DNA of 64,000 bases from Actinacidiphila sp965342175. Lineage in GTDB: Bacteria; Actinomycetota; Actinomycetes; Streptomycetales; Streptomycetaceae. Under the pieces are notes generated by a model. The model did not search any database. It had not been told where the DNA came from and saw nothing but the letters and a program-made list of their open reading frames with translations. The stretch's first letter is position 1. Every line of letters starts with the position of its first letter. Below, piece after piece: positions 43,325 to 51,753 of this stretch. The position numbers and the translations under genes are program-made. The stretch is from NCBI RefSeq assembly GCF_965342175.1, contig NZ_CBDRBL010000009.1, positions 1 to 64,000 on the forward strand, read 5' to 3'.

Positions 43325-44896
43325 ATGACCGAACCGACGCCCCGGCGCGCGGCCGCCCTCGATCTCCTCGACGCCGTCGTCCACCCCGGCACCTGGCGCG
43401 GCTGGGACGAGCCCGTGACCGCTCTGCCCGGGTATCTCGACGATCCCGGCTACCGCGCCGACCTCGCCCGGGCACGGGAGCGCACCGGTCTCGACGAGTC
43501 GGTCGTCACCGGTGCGGGCCGGATCCGCGGCCGCCGGGTCGCCGTCGTGGCGGGCGAGTTCGGCTTCCTCGGCGGCTCGATCGGCGTCGCCGCGGGCGAA
43601 CGCCTCGTACGGGCCGTCGAACGGGCCACCCGCGAGCGGCTGCCGCTGCTGGCCGCGCCGGCCTCGGGCGGGACGCGGATGCAGGAGGGCACCGTCGCGT
43701 TCCTGCAGATGGTCAAGGTCGCGGCAGCCATCGCCGACCACAAGGCCGCGGCCCTGCCCTACCTGGTGTACCTGCGGCATCCGACCACGGGCGGGGTCTT
43801 CGCGTCCTGGGGCTCGCTCGGGCACGTCACCGTCGCCGAACCCGGCGCGCTCATCGGTTTCCTCGGACCGCGCGTCCACGAGGCCCTGTACGGAGAGCAG
43901 TTCCCGCCCGGCGTCCAGGTCGCGGAGAACCTGCTGGCCCACGGCATCGTCGACGCGGTCCTGCCCTCCGGGGAGCTCGCAGCCGCGGTGGCACGCGTCC
44001 TCGGGGTGCTGTGCGGCGACACGACGGGCGCGCGGGGCTCCCGCACCGAGCCGGGGCCGGAGCCCGGAACCGGTCCGGAGCCCGGAACCGAGCCCGAGGC
44101 CGCCGCCGTACCCCGCGCCGTCCCCTCGGCCGAGGAGTCCATCCGGCGCTCACGGCGCCCCGAGCGGCCCGGCCTGCGGGCCCTGCTGGCGGTGGCCGCC
44201 CGAGACGTGACCCCGCTCAGCGGCACCGGTGCGGGGGAGCGGGACCCCGGACTCCTGCTCGCGCTCGCCCGCATCGGCGGCACGCCCTGCGTCGTCCTCG
44301 GCCACGACCGGCGCGAGACCGGCGACGGCCGCCCGCCCGCGCTCGGCCCGGCCGGCCTGCGGGTCGCCCGGCGCGGCATGGGCATCGCGGCGGAACTGGA
44401 CCTGCCCCTGCTGTCCGTCGTCGACACGGCGGGCGCCGCGCTCTCCCGGGAGGCCGAGGAGGGCGGCCTGGCGGGCGAGATCGCCCGCTCCCTCGCCGAT
44501 CTGATGGCCGTGCCCACGCCCACGCTGTGCCTGCTGCTCGGGCAGGGCGCCGGCGGGGGCGCGCTCGCGCTGCTGCCCGCGGACCGGGTGGTGGCGGCAC
44601 GGCACGCCTGGCTCTCCCCGCTGCCGCCCGAGGGGGCCTCCGCGATCCTGTACCGGACGACGGAACGGGCGTACGAAGTGGCCGGCCGCCAGGGTGCGCG
44701 GTCGGCCGACCTGGCCGCGCGCGGGATCGTCGACCGCGTGGTGGAGGAGACGCCGGACGCGGCGGACGAGCCGGAGGCGTTCCTCGCCCGCCTCGGCGCG
44801 GTCCTGGGCGCCGAACTCGCGTCCCTGCGCACCTGGCCCCGTGCCGTCCGCCTCGCCGCCCGCCGCACCCGCTACCGCAATCTGGGCCTGAGCTGA
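43325..44896 (+). CDS. fused acetyl-CoA carboxylase-type carboxyltransferase
   Basis: Transfers a carboxyl group from carboxybiotin to an acyl-CoA. The N-terminal half is AccD-like (GEFGFLGGSIGVAAGERLVR, LPLLAAPASGGTRMQEGTVA), a Pro/Glu-rich linker follows, and the C-terminal half is AccA-like (LPLLSVVDTAGAALSREAEE, LLGQGAGGGALALLPADRVV). The zinc ribbon of AccD is absent. 523 aa. No biotin carrier or carboxylase gene is nearby, so it would depend on unlinked subunits. Substrate not determinable. ATG 43325 is the first sensible start. Confidence 0.85.
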   Translation: MTEPTPRRAAALDLLDAVVHPGTWRGWDEPVTALPGYLDDPGYRADLARARERTGLDESVVTGAGRIRGRRVAVVAGEFGFLGGSIGVAAGERLVRAVERATRERLPLLAAPASGGTRMQEGTVAFLQMVKVAAAIADHKAAALPYLVYLRHPTTGGVFASWGSLGHVTVAEPGALIGFLGPRVHEALYGEQFPPGVQVAENLLAHGIVDAVLPSGELAAAVARVLGVLCGDTTGARGSRTEPGPEPGTGPEPGTEPEAAAVPRAVPSAEESIRRSRRPERPGLRALLAVAARDVTPLSGTGAGERDPGLLLALARIGGTPCVVLGHDRRETGDGRPPALGPAGLRVARRGMGIAAELDLPLLSVVDTAGAALSREAEEGGLAGEIARSLADLMAVPTPTLCLLLGQGAGGGALALLPADRVVAARHAWLSPLPPEGASAILYRTTERAYEVAGRQGARSADLAARGIVDRVVEETPDAADEPEAFLARLGAVLGAELASLRTWPRAVRLAARRTRYRNLGLS

Positions 44897-45006
44897 CGCC
44901 CCGTCCCTTCGCGGGCCAAAGCCGTGCCCCGGCGTCCCGACGCCCCGAGGCCCCTCGGCTCCGGCGTCCGCCGGGCGTTGTCGGTGGCGCGTGGCAGGAT
45001 CGCGGG

Positions 45007-46173
45007 ATGGGGAGCTCGAGCACAGACGCGTACTGGGACAGCATGGCGGACCGCTTCGACGAGGAGCCGGACCACGGTTTGCGGGAGCCCGCGGTGCGGG
45101 AGGCATGGGCGGCGCGGCTGCGCGAGTGGCTGCCCGCGGTCCCGGCGGACGTGCTCGACCTCGGCTGCGGTACGGGCAGCCTCGCGCGGCTCGCCGCCGA
45201 GCAGGGCCACCGGGTGACCGCCGTCGACCGCTCACCGCGCATGGCCGCGCTGGCCCGGGCGAAGCTGGCCGGCACCGAGGCCCGCGTCCTGCTCGGGGAC
45301 GCGGCAGAACCGCCCGTCGCGGAGGGCCGGTTCGACGTCGTTCTCGTCCGGCACCTGCTGTGGGCGCTGCCCGATCCCGTGGCGGTGCTGCGTCGCTGGA
45401 CGGGGCTGCTGCGCCGCGGCGGGCGCCTGGTGCTGGTCGAGGGCCGCTGGGGGGAGGCCGAGCCGGTGGGCATCCGCGCCGCCGAACTGGCCGCCATGGT
45501 GCGGCCCTTCGCCGAGCACACCGAGGTCGAGCAGCTCGCGCACGACACCGCGCTGTGGGGCCGCCCGGTCCACGACGAGCGCTACGTGGCGGTCGTGCGG
45601 AGCGGCCCGCCCCGCAGGCACACGGAGATCGTCGACGTCCACCTGGTACTCCGCCGCGGCGACGAGGTCCTGCTCGGCCGCCGCGTCGACACCGGATATG
45701 CCGACGGCCTGCTGCACGCCCCCTCCGGCCATGTCGAGGACGGTGAGGACGTCCTGACGGCGCTGATCCGCGAGGCCCGCGAAGAGGTGGGTGTCGTGCT
45801 GCGCCCCGAGGAGGTCTCGGTCGCCCTCGTCATGCAGCACCGCGCGCCCGGCGGACGCGAGCGCATCGGATGGTTCTTCGTGGCGGACGGCGGCGCCCAC
45901 GAACCGGTCAACCGCGAGCCCGACAAGTGCTCGGAGCTCGGCTGGTTCCCGCTGCACGCGCTGCCGGACGACATGGTGGCCTACTGCAGGGCAGGCCTGG
46001 AGGCATACCGTGCGGGTGAGCGTTTCGTGCTGCATCTGCACGATCCGGGCGACGCCATCGCCCACGATCCCGCGGGGCCGGACCGTGCCGTCGTCCTCGC
46101 GGACGGCGCGTGCAGCACAATGGCCGCGACAAAATACGCCGAACCGTCCCGCCGGGAGGACGACACACCGTGA
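45007..46173 (+). CDS. SAM-dependent methyltransferase fused to a Nudix hydrolase
   Basis: Two domains. Residues 1-200 are a class I methyltransferase (VLDLGCGTGSLARLA near 48, then TAVDRSPRMAALARA). Residues ~205-350 are a Nudix domain with an intact box, GHVEDGEDVLTALIREAREE then VGV (G-x5-E-x7-REUXEEXGU). Nudix enzymes hydrolyse nucleoside-diphosphate-linked compounds. Such a fusion is uncommon; the two activities may act on the same small molecule. A ~30-residue polar tail reaches the next gene. The stop overlaps the GntR start (GTGA), so the regulator is co-expressed. ATG 45007, 388 aa. Confidence 0.85.
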   Translation: MGSSSTDAYWDSMADRFDEEPDHGLREPAVREAWAARLREWLPAVPADVLDLGCGTGSLARLAAEQGHRVTAVDRSPRMAALARAKLAGTEARVLLGDAAEPPVAEGRFDVVLVRHLLWALPDPVAVLRRWTGLLRRGGRLVLVEGRWGEAEPVGIRAAELAAMVRPFAEHTEVEQLAHDTALWGRPVHDERYVAVVRSGPPRRHTEIVDVHLVLRRGDEVLLGRRVDTGYADGLLHAPSGHVEDGEDVLTALIREAREEVGVVLRPEEVSVALVMQHRAPGGRERIGWFFVADGGAHEPVNREPDKCSELGWFPLHALPDDMVAYCRAGLEAYRAGERFVLHLHDPGDAIAHDPAGPDRAVVLADGACSTMAATKYAEPSRREDDTP

Positions 46174-46544
46174 GCCTCAAGATCACCGTCAGGCCGGGCG
46201 TGGACACCGCGCCCTACGAGCAGGTGCGCGAGCAGATCGCGGACCAGGCCCGTTCCGGCGCCCTCCCGGTCGGGTACCGGCTGCCGACCGTCCGCGGCCT
46301 CGCCGACGAACTCGGCCTGGCGGCGAACACCGTGGCCAAGGCCTATCGTGCCCTGGAGGCGGACGGTGTGATCGAGACCCGCGGCCGCAACGGCACCTTC
46401 GTCGCGGCCGCGGGCGACGCCGCCGCCCGGGAAGCGGCCGCGGCCGCGTCCGCCTACGCCCAGCGCGCCCGGCGCCTCGGACTGGACCGGGCCGCCGCGG
46501 AGAGCGCCGTGCGGGAGGCGCTGCGCGCCGCGTACGAGGGGTAG
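46170..46544 (+). CDS. GntR-family regulator, YtrA-like
   Basis: 124-aa DNA-binding protein. The winged helix starts near residue 15 (YEQVREQIADQARSGALPVG, then LPTVRGLADELGLAANTVAK) and the short C-terminal helix has no ligand domain, which is the YtrA subfamily pattern. Start GTG 46170 has GGGAGGA nine bases upstream and overlaps the upstream stop. Likely controls its own operon with the methyltransferase-Nudix gene. Confidence 0.88.
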   Translation: MSLKITVRPGVDTAPYEQVREQIADQARSGALPVGYRLPTVRGLADELGLAANTVAKAYRALEADGVIETRGRNGTFVAAAGDAAAREAAAAASAYAQRARRLGLDRAAAESAVREALRAAYEG

Positions 46545-46551
46545 CCCGCGC

Positions 46552-47010
46552 CGCTACAGCGGTCGGCCGGTTTGCAGAGCGCCGGCGAGCCGGCGGCCGC
46601 GATATCGAGGCCGGCGCCCGTGCCCACCGTGGGGATCCCGACGGCGAGGTCGAGCAGGTCCAGCGCCTCCGGCGGGATCCCGTGCTGCTCGTGCCCCAGC
46701 ACGACGACCGTGGTGCGCCGCGCTGCCGGCAGATCGGCCGGCCGTACGGCCTCGTCGGCGAGTTCGAGCCCGAAGACGTGCGCCCCGCGGTCGCGCCGCC
46801 GCTGCAACAGCCCAGGGGATCAACGGTCCAGTGGACGCAGACCGGCCGCCGCAGGGTGTTGCCGTGGCCGAGCGCCTGCGGCACCAGGGAAGCGCGGGAC
46901 GACCAGGCACGCGCCGACCGCGTCGCACGTGCGCAGCAGCGTCCTCAGATCGGCGCTGTGCAGCGGCCACAGCGGCGCCGCGTACAGATGGTCCCAGCAG
47001 CCGTGCGACC
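46552..47010 (-). pseudogene. TrmH/SpoU-family RNA methyltransferase pseudogene
   Basis: Three minus-strand frames together read a SpoU-type protein: LYAAPLWPLHSADLRTLLRT with CDAVGACLVVPRF; then VPQALGHGNTLRRPVCVHWT; then TTVVVLGHEQHGIPPEALDL with VGIPTVGTGAGLDIAAAG, the knot-forming C-terminal motif. At least two frameshifts separate the parts (near 46875 and 46815), and another is needed to reach TAG 46552-46554. The order and conserved motifs show decay of a once-functional gene; sequencing errors at three places are less likely. Confidence 0.75.
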
Positions 47011-47012
47011 GC

Positions 47013-47033
47013 GGACGGCCCCGGGGGCCGTCC
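47013..47033 (-). terminator. terminator of the AAA ATPase gene
   Basis: Palindrome GGACGGCCCC-G-GGGGCCGTCC starts 2 bp past the stop of the minus-strand ATPase gene (TGA at 47035-47037). Confidence 0.75.
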
Positions 47034-47034
47034 G

Positions 47035-48150
47035 TCAGAGGTAGAGGCCTCCGGGGGCGGAGGCCGGGGCCGTCTGGTGGGGGAGTGCGGCGCCGCCGGA
47101 GGACGCGGCGGCGCGGCGCAGCGCGTACAGCTCCGCGAGCGTGGCGCCGTCCCGGCCGATCCCCTCGGACGTGCCGAGCCAGCCGGTCGCCTCGGCGCGG
47201 GTCAGCGGGCCCACCTCTATACGGGCCAGGCAGCGGCCGGGCCGGACCACTGCCGGGTGCAGTCGCTCAAGGTCCTCGTTGGTGGTGATGCCGACCAGGA
47301 CGTTGCGGCCCTGGCCGAGCAGGCCGTCGGTGAGGTTGAGCAGCCGCGACAGGGCCTGGCCGGTCTGGTGCTTGGCCTGGCCGCGGATGAGTTCGTCGCA
47401 GTCCTCCAGGAGCAGCAACCGCCAGCGGCCCGGCCCTTCGGCGTCATCCTCGCCGATGGCGATCTCCATCAGGTATCCGACGTCGTTGAAGAGCACCTCG
47501 GGGTCGAGGACGCAGTCCACCTGGCACCAGTCGCGCCAGGAGCGGGCCAGCGTGCGCAGCACGGAAGTCTTGCCGGTCCCCGGCGGGCCGTGCAGGAGCA
47601 GCAACCGGCCACTGACGTCGTCGGCGCCGAGCTTCATCAACCCGTCCATGGCCTCGGCCACGGGTGCCGTGTAGTTGCCCCGCACGTCGTCCCAGGGGGC
47701 GGCGCTGATCTGCCGGGTGATGCGGTGCGGCCCGCGGCGCGGGGCGACGTACCAGAAACCCATGGCCACGTCGTCGGGTTGCGGCTCCGGCTGGTCCTCG
47801 GCGCCCTCGACGGCCTCGGCGAGGACACGCCGCGCCAGTTCCTCGCTGACCGCCGTCACCGTCACGTCGGCCCGTCGGTGCCAGCGCGAGACGAGGATCG
47901 TCCAGCCGTCGCCCTCGGCCAGGGTCGCGCCGCGGTCCTTGTCCCGTGCGGAGCGCAGCACCGACCCGCCCCGTGGGACGAGTGAGTGCCCCGACGTGAC
48001 CCGGTCCAGGGACGTGCCGCACGAGTGGGGCTGCTCGCCGGTGACGAAGCGGCTGAGGAACAGGGCGTCGATGGCGTCGGACGGCGAGTCGTCGTCGTTC
48101 ATGCCGAGACGGATGGACAGGGCGCGATGCGGGGGCGTTGCGTCGGGCAT
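47035..48150 (-). CDS. AAA-family ATPase (DUF5925-type N-terminus)
   Basis: 371 aa. About 170 residues resembling the DUF5925 region seen in Streptomyces ATPases (SIRLGMNDDDSPSDAIDALF near the start) precede an AAA+ module: Walker A LLHGPPGTGKTSVLRTLARS near residue 195, Walker B RLLLLEDCDELI near 255, sensor-like GITTNEDLERLHPAVVRPGRC near 300. AAA proteins of this kind remodel proteins or complexes. Start choice is ATG 48150; ATG 48102 is possible. Neighbours give no clue. Confidence 0.8.
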   Translation of the reverse strand: MPDATPPHRALSIRLGMNDDDSPSDAIDALFLSRFVTGEQPHSCGTSLDRVTSGHSLVPRGGSVLRSARDKDRGATLAEGDGWTILVSRWHRRADVTVTAVSEELARRVLAEAVEGAEDQPEPQPDDVAMGFWYVAPRRGPHRITRQISAAPWDDVRGNYTAPVAEAMDGLMKLGADDVSGRLLLLHGPPGTGKTSVLRTLARSWRDWCQVDCVLDPEVLFNDVGYLMEIAIGEDDAEGPGRWRLLLLEDCDELIRGQAKHQTGQALSRLLNLTDGLLGQGRNVLVGITTNEDLERLHPAVVRPGRCLARIEVGPLTRAEATGWLGTSEGIGRDGATLAELYALRRAAASSGGAALPHQTAPASAPGGLYL

Positions 48151-48559
48151 GCCGCACATGATCCGGCACGGGGCTGCCCGTCGCACCGGGTTTTTGCGGG
48201 GCGGGGCCATTCCCGGCGATCCTCGAACGCCCGGTGGAGGCACGCCGGTTCGCGCGCCGGGTGCGATGGCCGATGCGGTTGCCGGAGCGCCCGGCCGGCC
48301 TGGCGGGAGGGAGGCGCCGGGTGCGTGCGGCGGTGTCAGCGCGGTCCGGAGGCTGCGGCGTTCGAGCCGGGCCACCGCGGAAAGGTCCGGGAGAAACGCT
48401 GTTCAGCGGTCGGCTGCAGGATGTCTGAGCGGCCGTCAAGATGCTGCTGCCTGCGGACCCGGCAATGGACCGTGCGAACAATTTTTGGCATGGACACTTC
48501 CCGAACGGGTTACCGCGCGGTACGAAAGACGCGGCAGAGAGCCTGCCGAGGGAGGTTCC
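48151..48559. other. 409-bp divergent gap before the SGNH esterase
   Basis: Promoter region for two divergent genes. A possible box pair TTGGCA (48485-48490), 17-bp spacer, GGTTAC (48508-48513) precedes the esterase. No gene is seen. Confidence 0.35.
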
Positions 48560-49351
48560 ATGAGACTGTCCCGTTCCGTGTCAGCCGCATCCACACTCCT
48601 CCTCACCGCCGTACTCGCCCTGTTCGGCGCCGGCACCGCCCAGGCCGCCGGTCCCGTCTACGTGGCCCTGGGCGACTCGTACTCCGCCGGAGTCGGGGCC
48701 GGAAGCTACGACAGCTCGAGCGGCAGCTGCTACCGCAGCACCAAGGCGTTCCCCCGACTGTGGGCCAACGCGCACAGCCCGTCCGCGTTCTCCTTCACCG
48801 CGTGTTCCGGAGCGACCACGACCGACGTGCTCAACAACCAACTCGGTCCGCTCAACTCCTCGACCGCCCTGGTCAGCATCAGCATCGGAGGCAACGACGC
48901 CGGCTTTGTCGACGTGATGACCACCTGCGTCCTCAGTTCGGACAGCACCTGCCTCAGCCGTGTCAACCAGGCCAAGGACTTCGCCAACAACCAGCTGCCC
49001 GCACGCCTCGACTCCGTCTACAACGCCATCAGCTCCCGGGCCCCCTCAGCCCGTGTCGTCGTCCTCGGCTACCCGCGCTTCTACAAGCTGGGCACGACCT
49101 GCATCGGCCTCAGCGAGACCAAGCGCAAGGCCATCAACGACGCGGCCGACCTCCTCGACACCGTCACCGCCAAGCGCGCCGCCGATCACGGCTTCGCCTT
49201 CGGCGACGTCCGGGGAACCTTCACCGGGCACGAGCTCTGCTCCGGCTCGGCGTGGCTGCACAGCCTCACCCTGCCTGTCTACGAGTCGTACCACCCCACC
49301 GCCTCCGGGCAGTCGGGCGGCTACCTGCCGGTGTTCACCTCGGCCGCGTGA
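48560..49351 (+). CDS. secreted SGNH-hydrolase esterase/lipase
   Basis: Extracellular GDSL/SGNH enzyme. Signal peptide (STLLLTAVLALFGAGTAQA), block I ALGDSYSAGVGAG (Ser near residue 40), block III VSISIGGNDAGF (Gly-Asn), block V SYHPTASGQSGGY (Asp-His region). Six Cys in three probable disulphides are typical of the Streptomyces exo-lipase type. 263 aa, complete. GGGAGG precedes ATG 48560 by five bases. Confidence 0.92.
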   Translation: MRLSRSVSAASTLLLTAVLALFGAGTAQAAGPVYVALGDSYSAGVGAGSYDSSSGSCYRSTKAFPRLWANAHSPSAFSFTACSGATTTDVLNNQLGPLNSSTALVSISIGGNDAGFVDVMTTCVLSSDSTCLSRVNQAKDFANNQLPARLDSVYNAISSRAPSARVVVLGYPRFYKLGTTCIGLSETKRKAINDAADLLDTVTAKRAADHGFAFGDVRGTFTGHELCSGSAWLHSLTLPVYESYHPTASGQSGGYLPVFTSAA

Positions 49352-49541
49352 CGCACGCGGGACGGCCGCGCCCGGCACCCGCACGGCGTGAGACCAGGGG
49401 TGCCGGCATCACCCGGCACCCCTCCTCCGTGCCGGGCGGTCCTGGGGTGGGCGCGACGGGTCGCGGGAGGGCGGCTTCGTGGCCGAACTTCGGGAAGCGG
49501 CCCAGGACGCGGGTTTCGGGACGCCGACTGCTCGGTCGGTT

Positions 49542-50870
49542 TCACGGCGTCGGCTGCTCGGTGGGTTCCAGGGCGTCGGCTTCAGAGGTCGGCGCCGTTT
49601 CGGTGGAACCGCTCGGCGACGGGCTCGGAGCCCGGCACGTGACCGTGAAGGGGACGTGCCCGGACTCCGTCTTCACCGGGCTCAGCACAGCTACCGCGAC
49701 CCAGCCCTCGACAGTGCCGTCCGGCTCGTAGGCCGCCTCCGTGGAGTGGATCGTGCGGCTCTTCGGGCCCCCCTCGGCGAAGCCGAGGGTCCGCCGGTCC
49801 TCGCCGGAACCGCCGGCGTTCGACGTCCAGCGGTAGGTGACCGTCGCCGGAGTGCGGTCCACCGTGACGACCGCCGAGAAGGACGGCGCCTGCTCCGGGG
49901 GCGGTGGACAGCTCCCGATGTAGCTGTCGCGTACGGCCGACACCGTGACGTGGACGTTCACCGGGACGGGTGTGGTGGGCGGCGCCGAGGTGGGCGGGGA
50001 GGGCGGTGAACCGCTGCCGGCCGTCGTCTCGTGACCGGCGGCGTCCGCGTCGCCGCCGTCGTCCTCTTGCGTGTCCGCGGCGGACGGGGATCGCCCCCCG
50101 CCGGGGGTGTCCCCGGCACTGGTCCCGCGACCGGGACGGCCGACCGGCTCGTCATCGAACAGGGCGTAGGCCAGGCCCCCGAGGCCCAGTGCGAGGACGA
50201 GCACGCCCACCGCCACCGCCGTGCGGCGCGGCCGGAACGGGGAGCCGCCCTCCACCGCCACGTACAGCAGCACGCCGAGCGACCACAGATCCGACTCCGG
50301 TCCCGGGCGGCGGCCCAGCGCCCGCTCGGGGGCCAGGTACTCGGGCGAGCCCACCAGTTCGCCGGTGCGGGTGATCGCCGAGGTGCCCTCGATCACGGCG
50401 ATGCCGAAGTCGGTGAGCACGACGCGGCCGTCGTTGCCGATGAGCACGTTCCCCGGCTTCACATCGCGGTGCAGCACCCCTGCGGCATGGCCGGCGCGCA
50501 GTGCCCGCAGCACCTTGCCGCCGATGCCCGCGGCGCGCCTCGGGTCGACGGGGCCCTCGGCGTCGAGGACGTCGGCGAGCGCCACGCCCCGCACGAGCTC
50601 CATGACGATCCAGGGACTGCCCTCGGCCATGGCCACGTCGTACACCTTGATGACGTTGGGGTGTTCGACGCGGGCGGCGGCGATCCCCTCCTGCTGCAGC
50701 CGGGCGTACAGACGCTCGATCTCGCTGTCCTCCAGGCCCGCCGGCGCCTTGACCTCCTTGATGGCCACCTCGCGGTGGAGCAGCTCGTCGCGGGCCAGCC
50801 ACACCACGCCCATACCGCCCCGTCCCAGCTCGCTGATCAGCCGGTAGCGTCCCGCCACGAGCCGTGTCAT
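49542..50870 (-). CDS. receptor-type Ser/Thr kinase with a shortened kinase C-lobe
   Basis: PknB-type kinase: P-loop ELGRGGMGVV, Lys in VAIKEV, catalytic loop HRDVKPGNVL, DFGIAV, SPEYLAPERA. The C-lobe stops after WSLGVLLYVAVEGGSPFR and joins straight to RRTAVAVGVLVLALGLGGL, the membrane helix. Helices G-I and the usual juxtamembrane segment (some 80-100 residues) are missing without breaking the frame. An extracellular Pro/Thr/Ser-rich stalk and a ~110-residue beta-rich domain (VTVSAVRDSYIGSCPPP) follow, so ligand sensing may remain. 442 aa, starting MTRLVAGRYRL. Activity is uncertain. Confidence 0.88.
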   Translation of the reverse strand: MTRLVAGRYRLISELGRGGMGVVWLARDELLHREVAIKEVKAPAGLEDSEIERLYARLQQEGIAAARVEHPNVIKVYDVAMAEGSPWIVMELVRGVALADVLDAEGPVDPRRAAGIGGKVLRALRAGHAAGVLHRDVKPGNVLIGNDGRVVLTDFGIAVIEGTSAITRTGELVGSPEYLAPERALGRRPGPESDLWSLGVLLYVAVEGGSPFRPRRTAVAVGVLVLALGLGGLAYALFDDEPVGRPGRGTSAGDTPGGGRSPSAADTQEDDGGDADAAGHETTAGSGSPPSPPTSAPPTTPVPVNVHVTVSAVRDSYIGSCPPPPEQAPSFSAVVTVDRTPATVTYRWTSNAGGSGEDRRTLGFAEGGPKSRTIHSTEAAYEPDGTVEGWVAVAVLSPVKTESGHVPFTVTCRAPSPSPSGSTETAPTSEADALEPTEQPTP

Positions 50871-51356
50871 CGGCGTGCCCCCTTCGCTCCGCCCGAGTCC
50901 AGCATGACCGAACTTCGGGCCGAACGGACCCTTTCGGCGGAAAGCTCCCTCAACCGGTCGTCGCCGGCGCCGGTGTGCGCGTCAGTGGACCGGCGGTGGT
51001 GCCGGGGGCGCCCGCCGCGCCGCGCGGTGCCCTGCCGCTCGTCCGCGTGCTGGGGGCCACCCGGCGTCGGCGCGGGCGCTGACGCGGCGGCGCGCGGCGC
51101 GCCCGTGCGTGAGCGACCGAGGGACGGGGGCGCCTTCGTACACCGTCACCGTGACGGTTGAGCCGACTGGCGGATCAGCGGAGCCGATCATGGATCCCGT
51201 GGCTCAACTCCCCCTGTGAGCGCTGAGAATCAGCCGCATCTCGTCAACCCCCTTGACGGACAGGTGAATCCGGGAGCGCGGATGCATAGGTGACGCCGCA
51301 GGACGATAGGGTTACCCTGCCCGGTGCCGGGTGCCCTCGAACGGGTGGGGAGTGTC
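50871..51356. other. 486-bp divergent gap
   Basis: No gene is seen. AGGGT-T-ACCCT (51308-51318) near the right end and a TTGACG at 51263-51268 may belong to the promoter of the small gene at 51357. The left half is typical GC-rich spacer upstream of the kinase. Confidence 0.35.
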
Positions 51357-51620
51357 ATGGATCAGATAGCAATGCGGAGCAGGCCGCGAGTGCCTGCCAT
51401 CACGTGTGGGAGCAGCGCGACCAGCGCGCGTCTCGACCGCCATCTCTCGGTGCTGGCCGGCCCTGCCGTGCCGCAGCGGGAGGCGGAGGAGGCCACGCTG
51501 CTCATGCGCGAGCTGACCGCGCGCGACCATGTGCGCGCGAACGCCAACCGCGGGGCGCGCGTGTCGTTGTTCGCCCCGCTGCGGCGGCTGCGCCGTTCGC
51601 TCTTCGGCAGCCGCCACTGA
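51357..51620 (+). CDS. small conserved hypothetical protein
   Basis: 87 aa. The N-terminus is polar (MDQIAMRSRPRVPAITCGSS), the middle has an acidic helix (PQREAEEATLLMRELTARDH), and the end is strongly basic (RRLRRSLFGSRH). No domain recognised. GGGGAGTG upstream and the coherent composition support it as a gene. It stands alone. Confidence 0.62.
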   Translation: MDQIAMRSRPRVPAITCGSSATSARLDRHLSVLAGPAVPQREAEEATLLMRELTARDHVRANANRGARVSLFAPLRRLRRSLFGSRH

Positions 51621-51753
51621 TCTCAGAGTTCCCGGCGTTTTCCGGAGCTCCTTCAGTGGACAGGCTCGGGCGCAGCACACCGTCCCGGCACCGCGCCGTG
51701 TCATGCGGCGCGTCGGTGTGCTCCGTCCGGGCCTGTGGCATATCGACTTGTGG

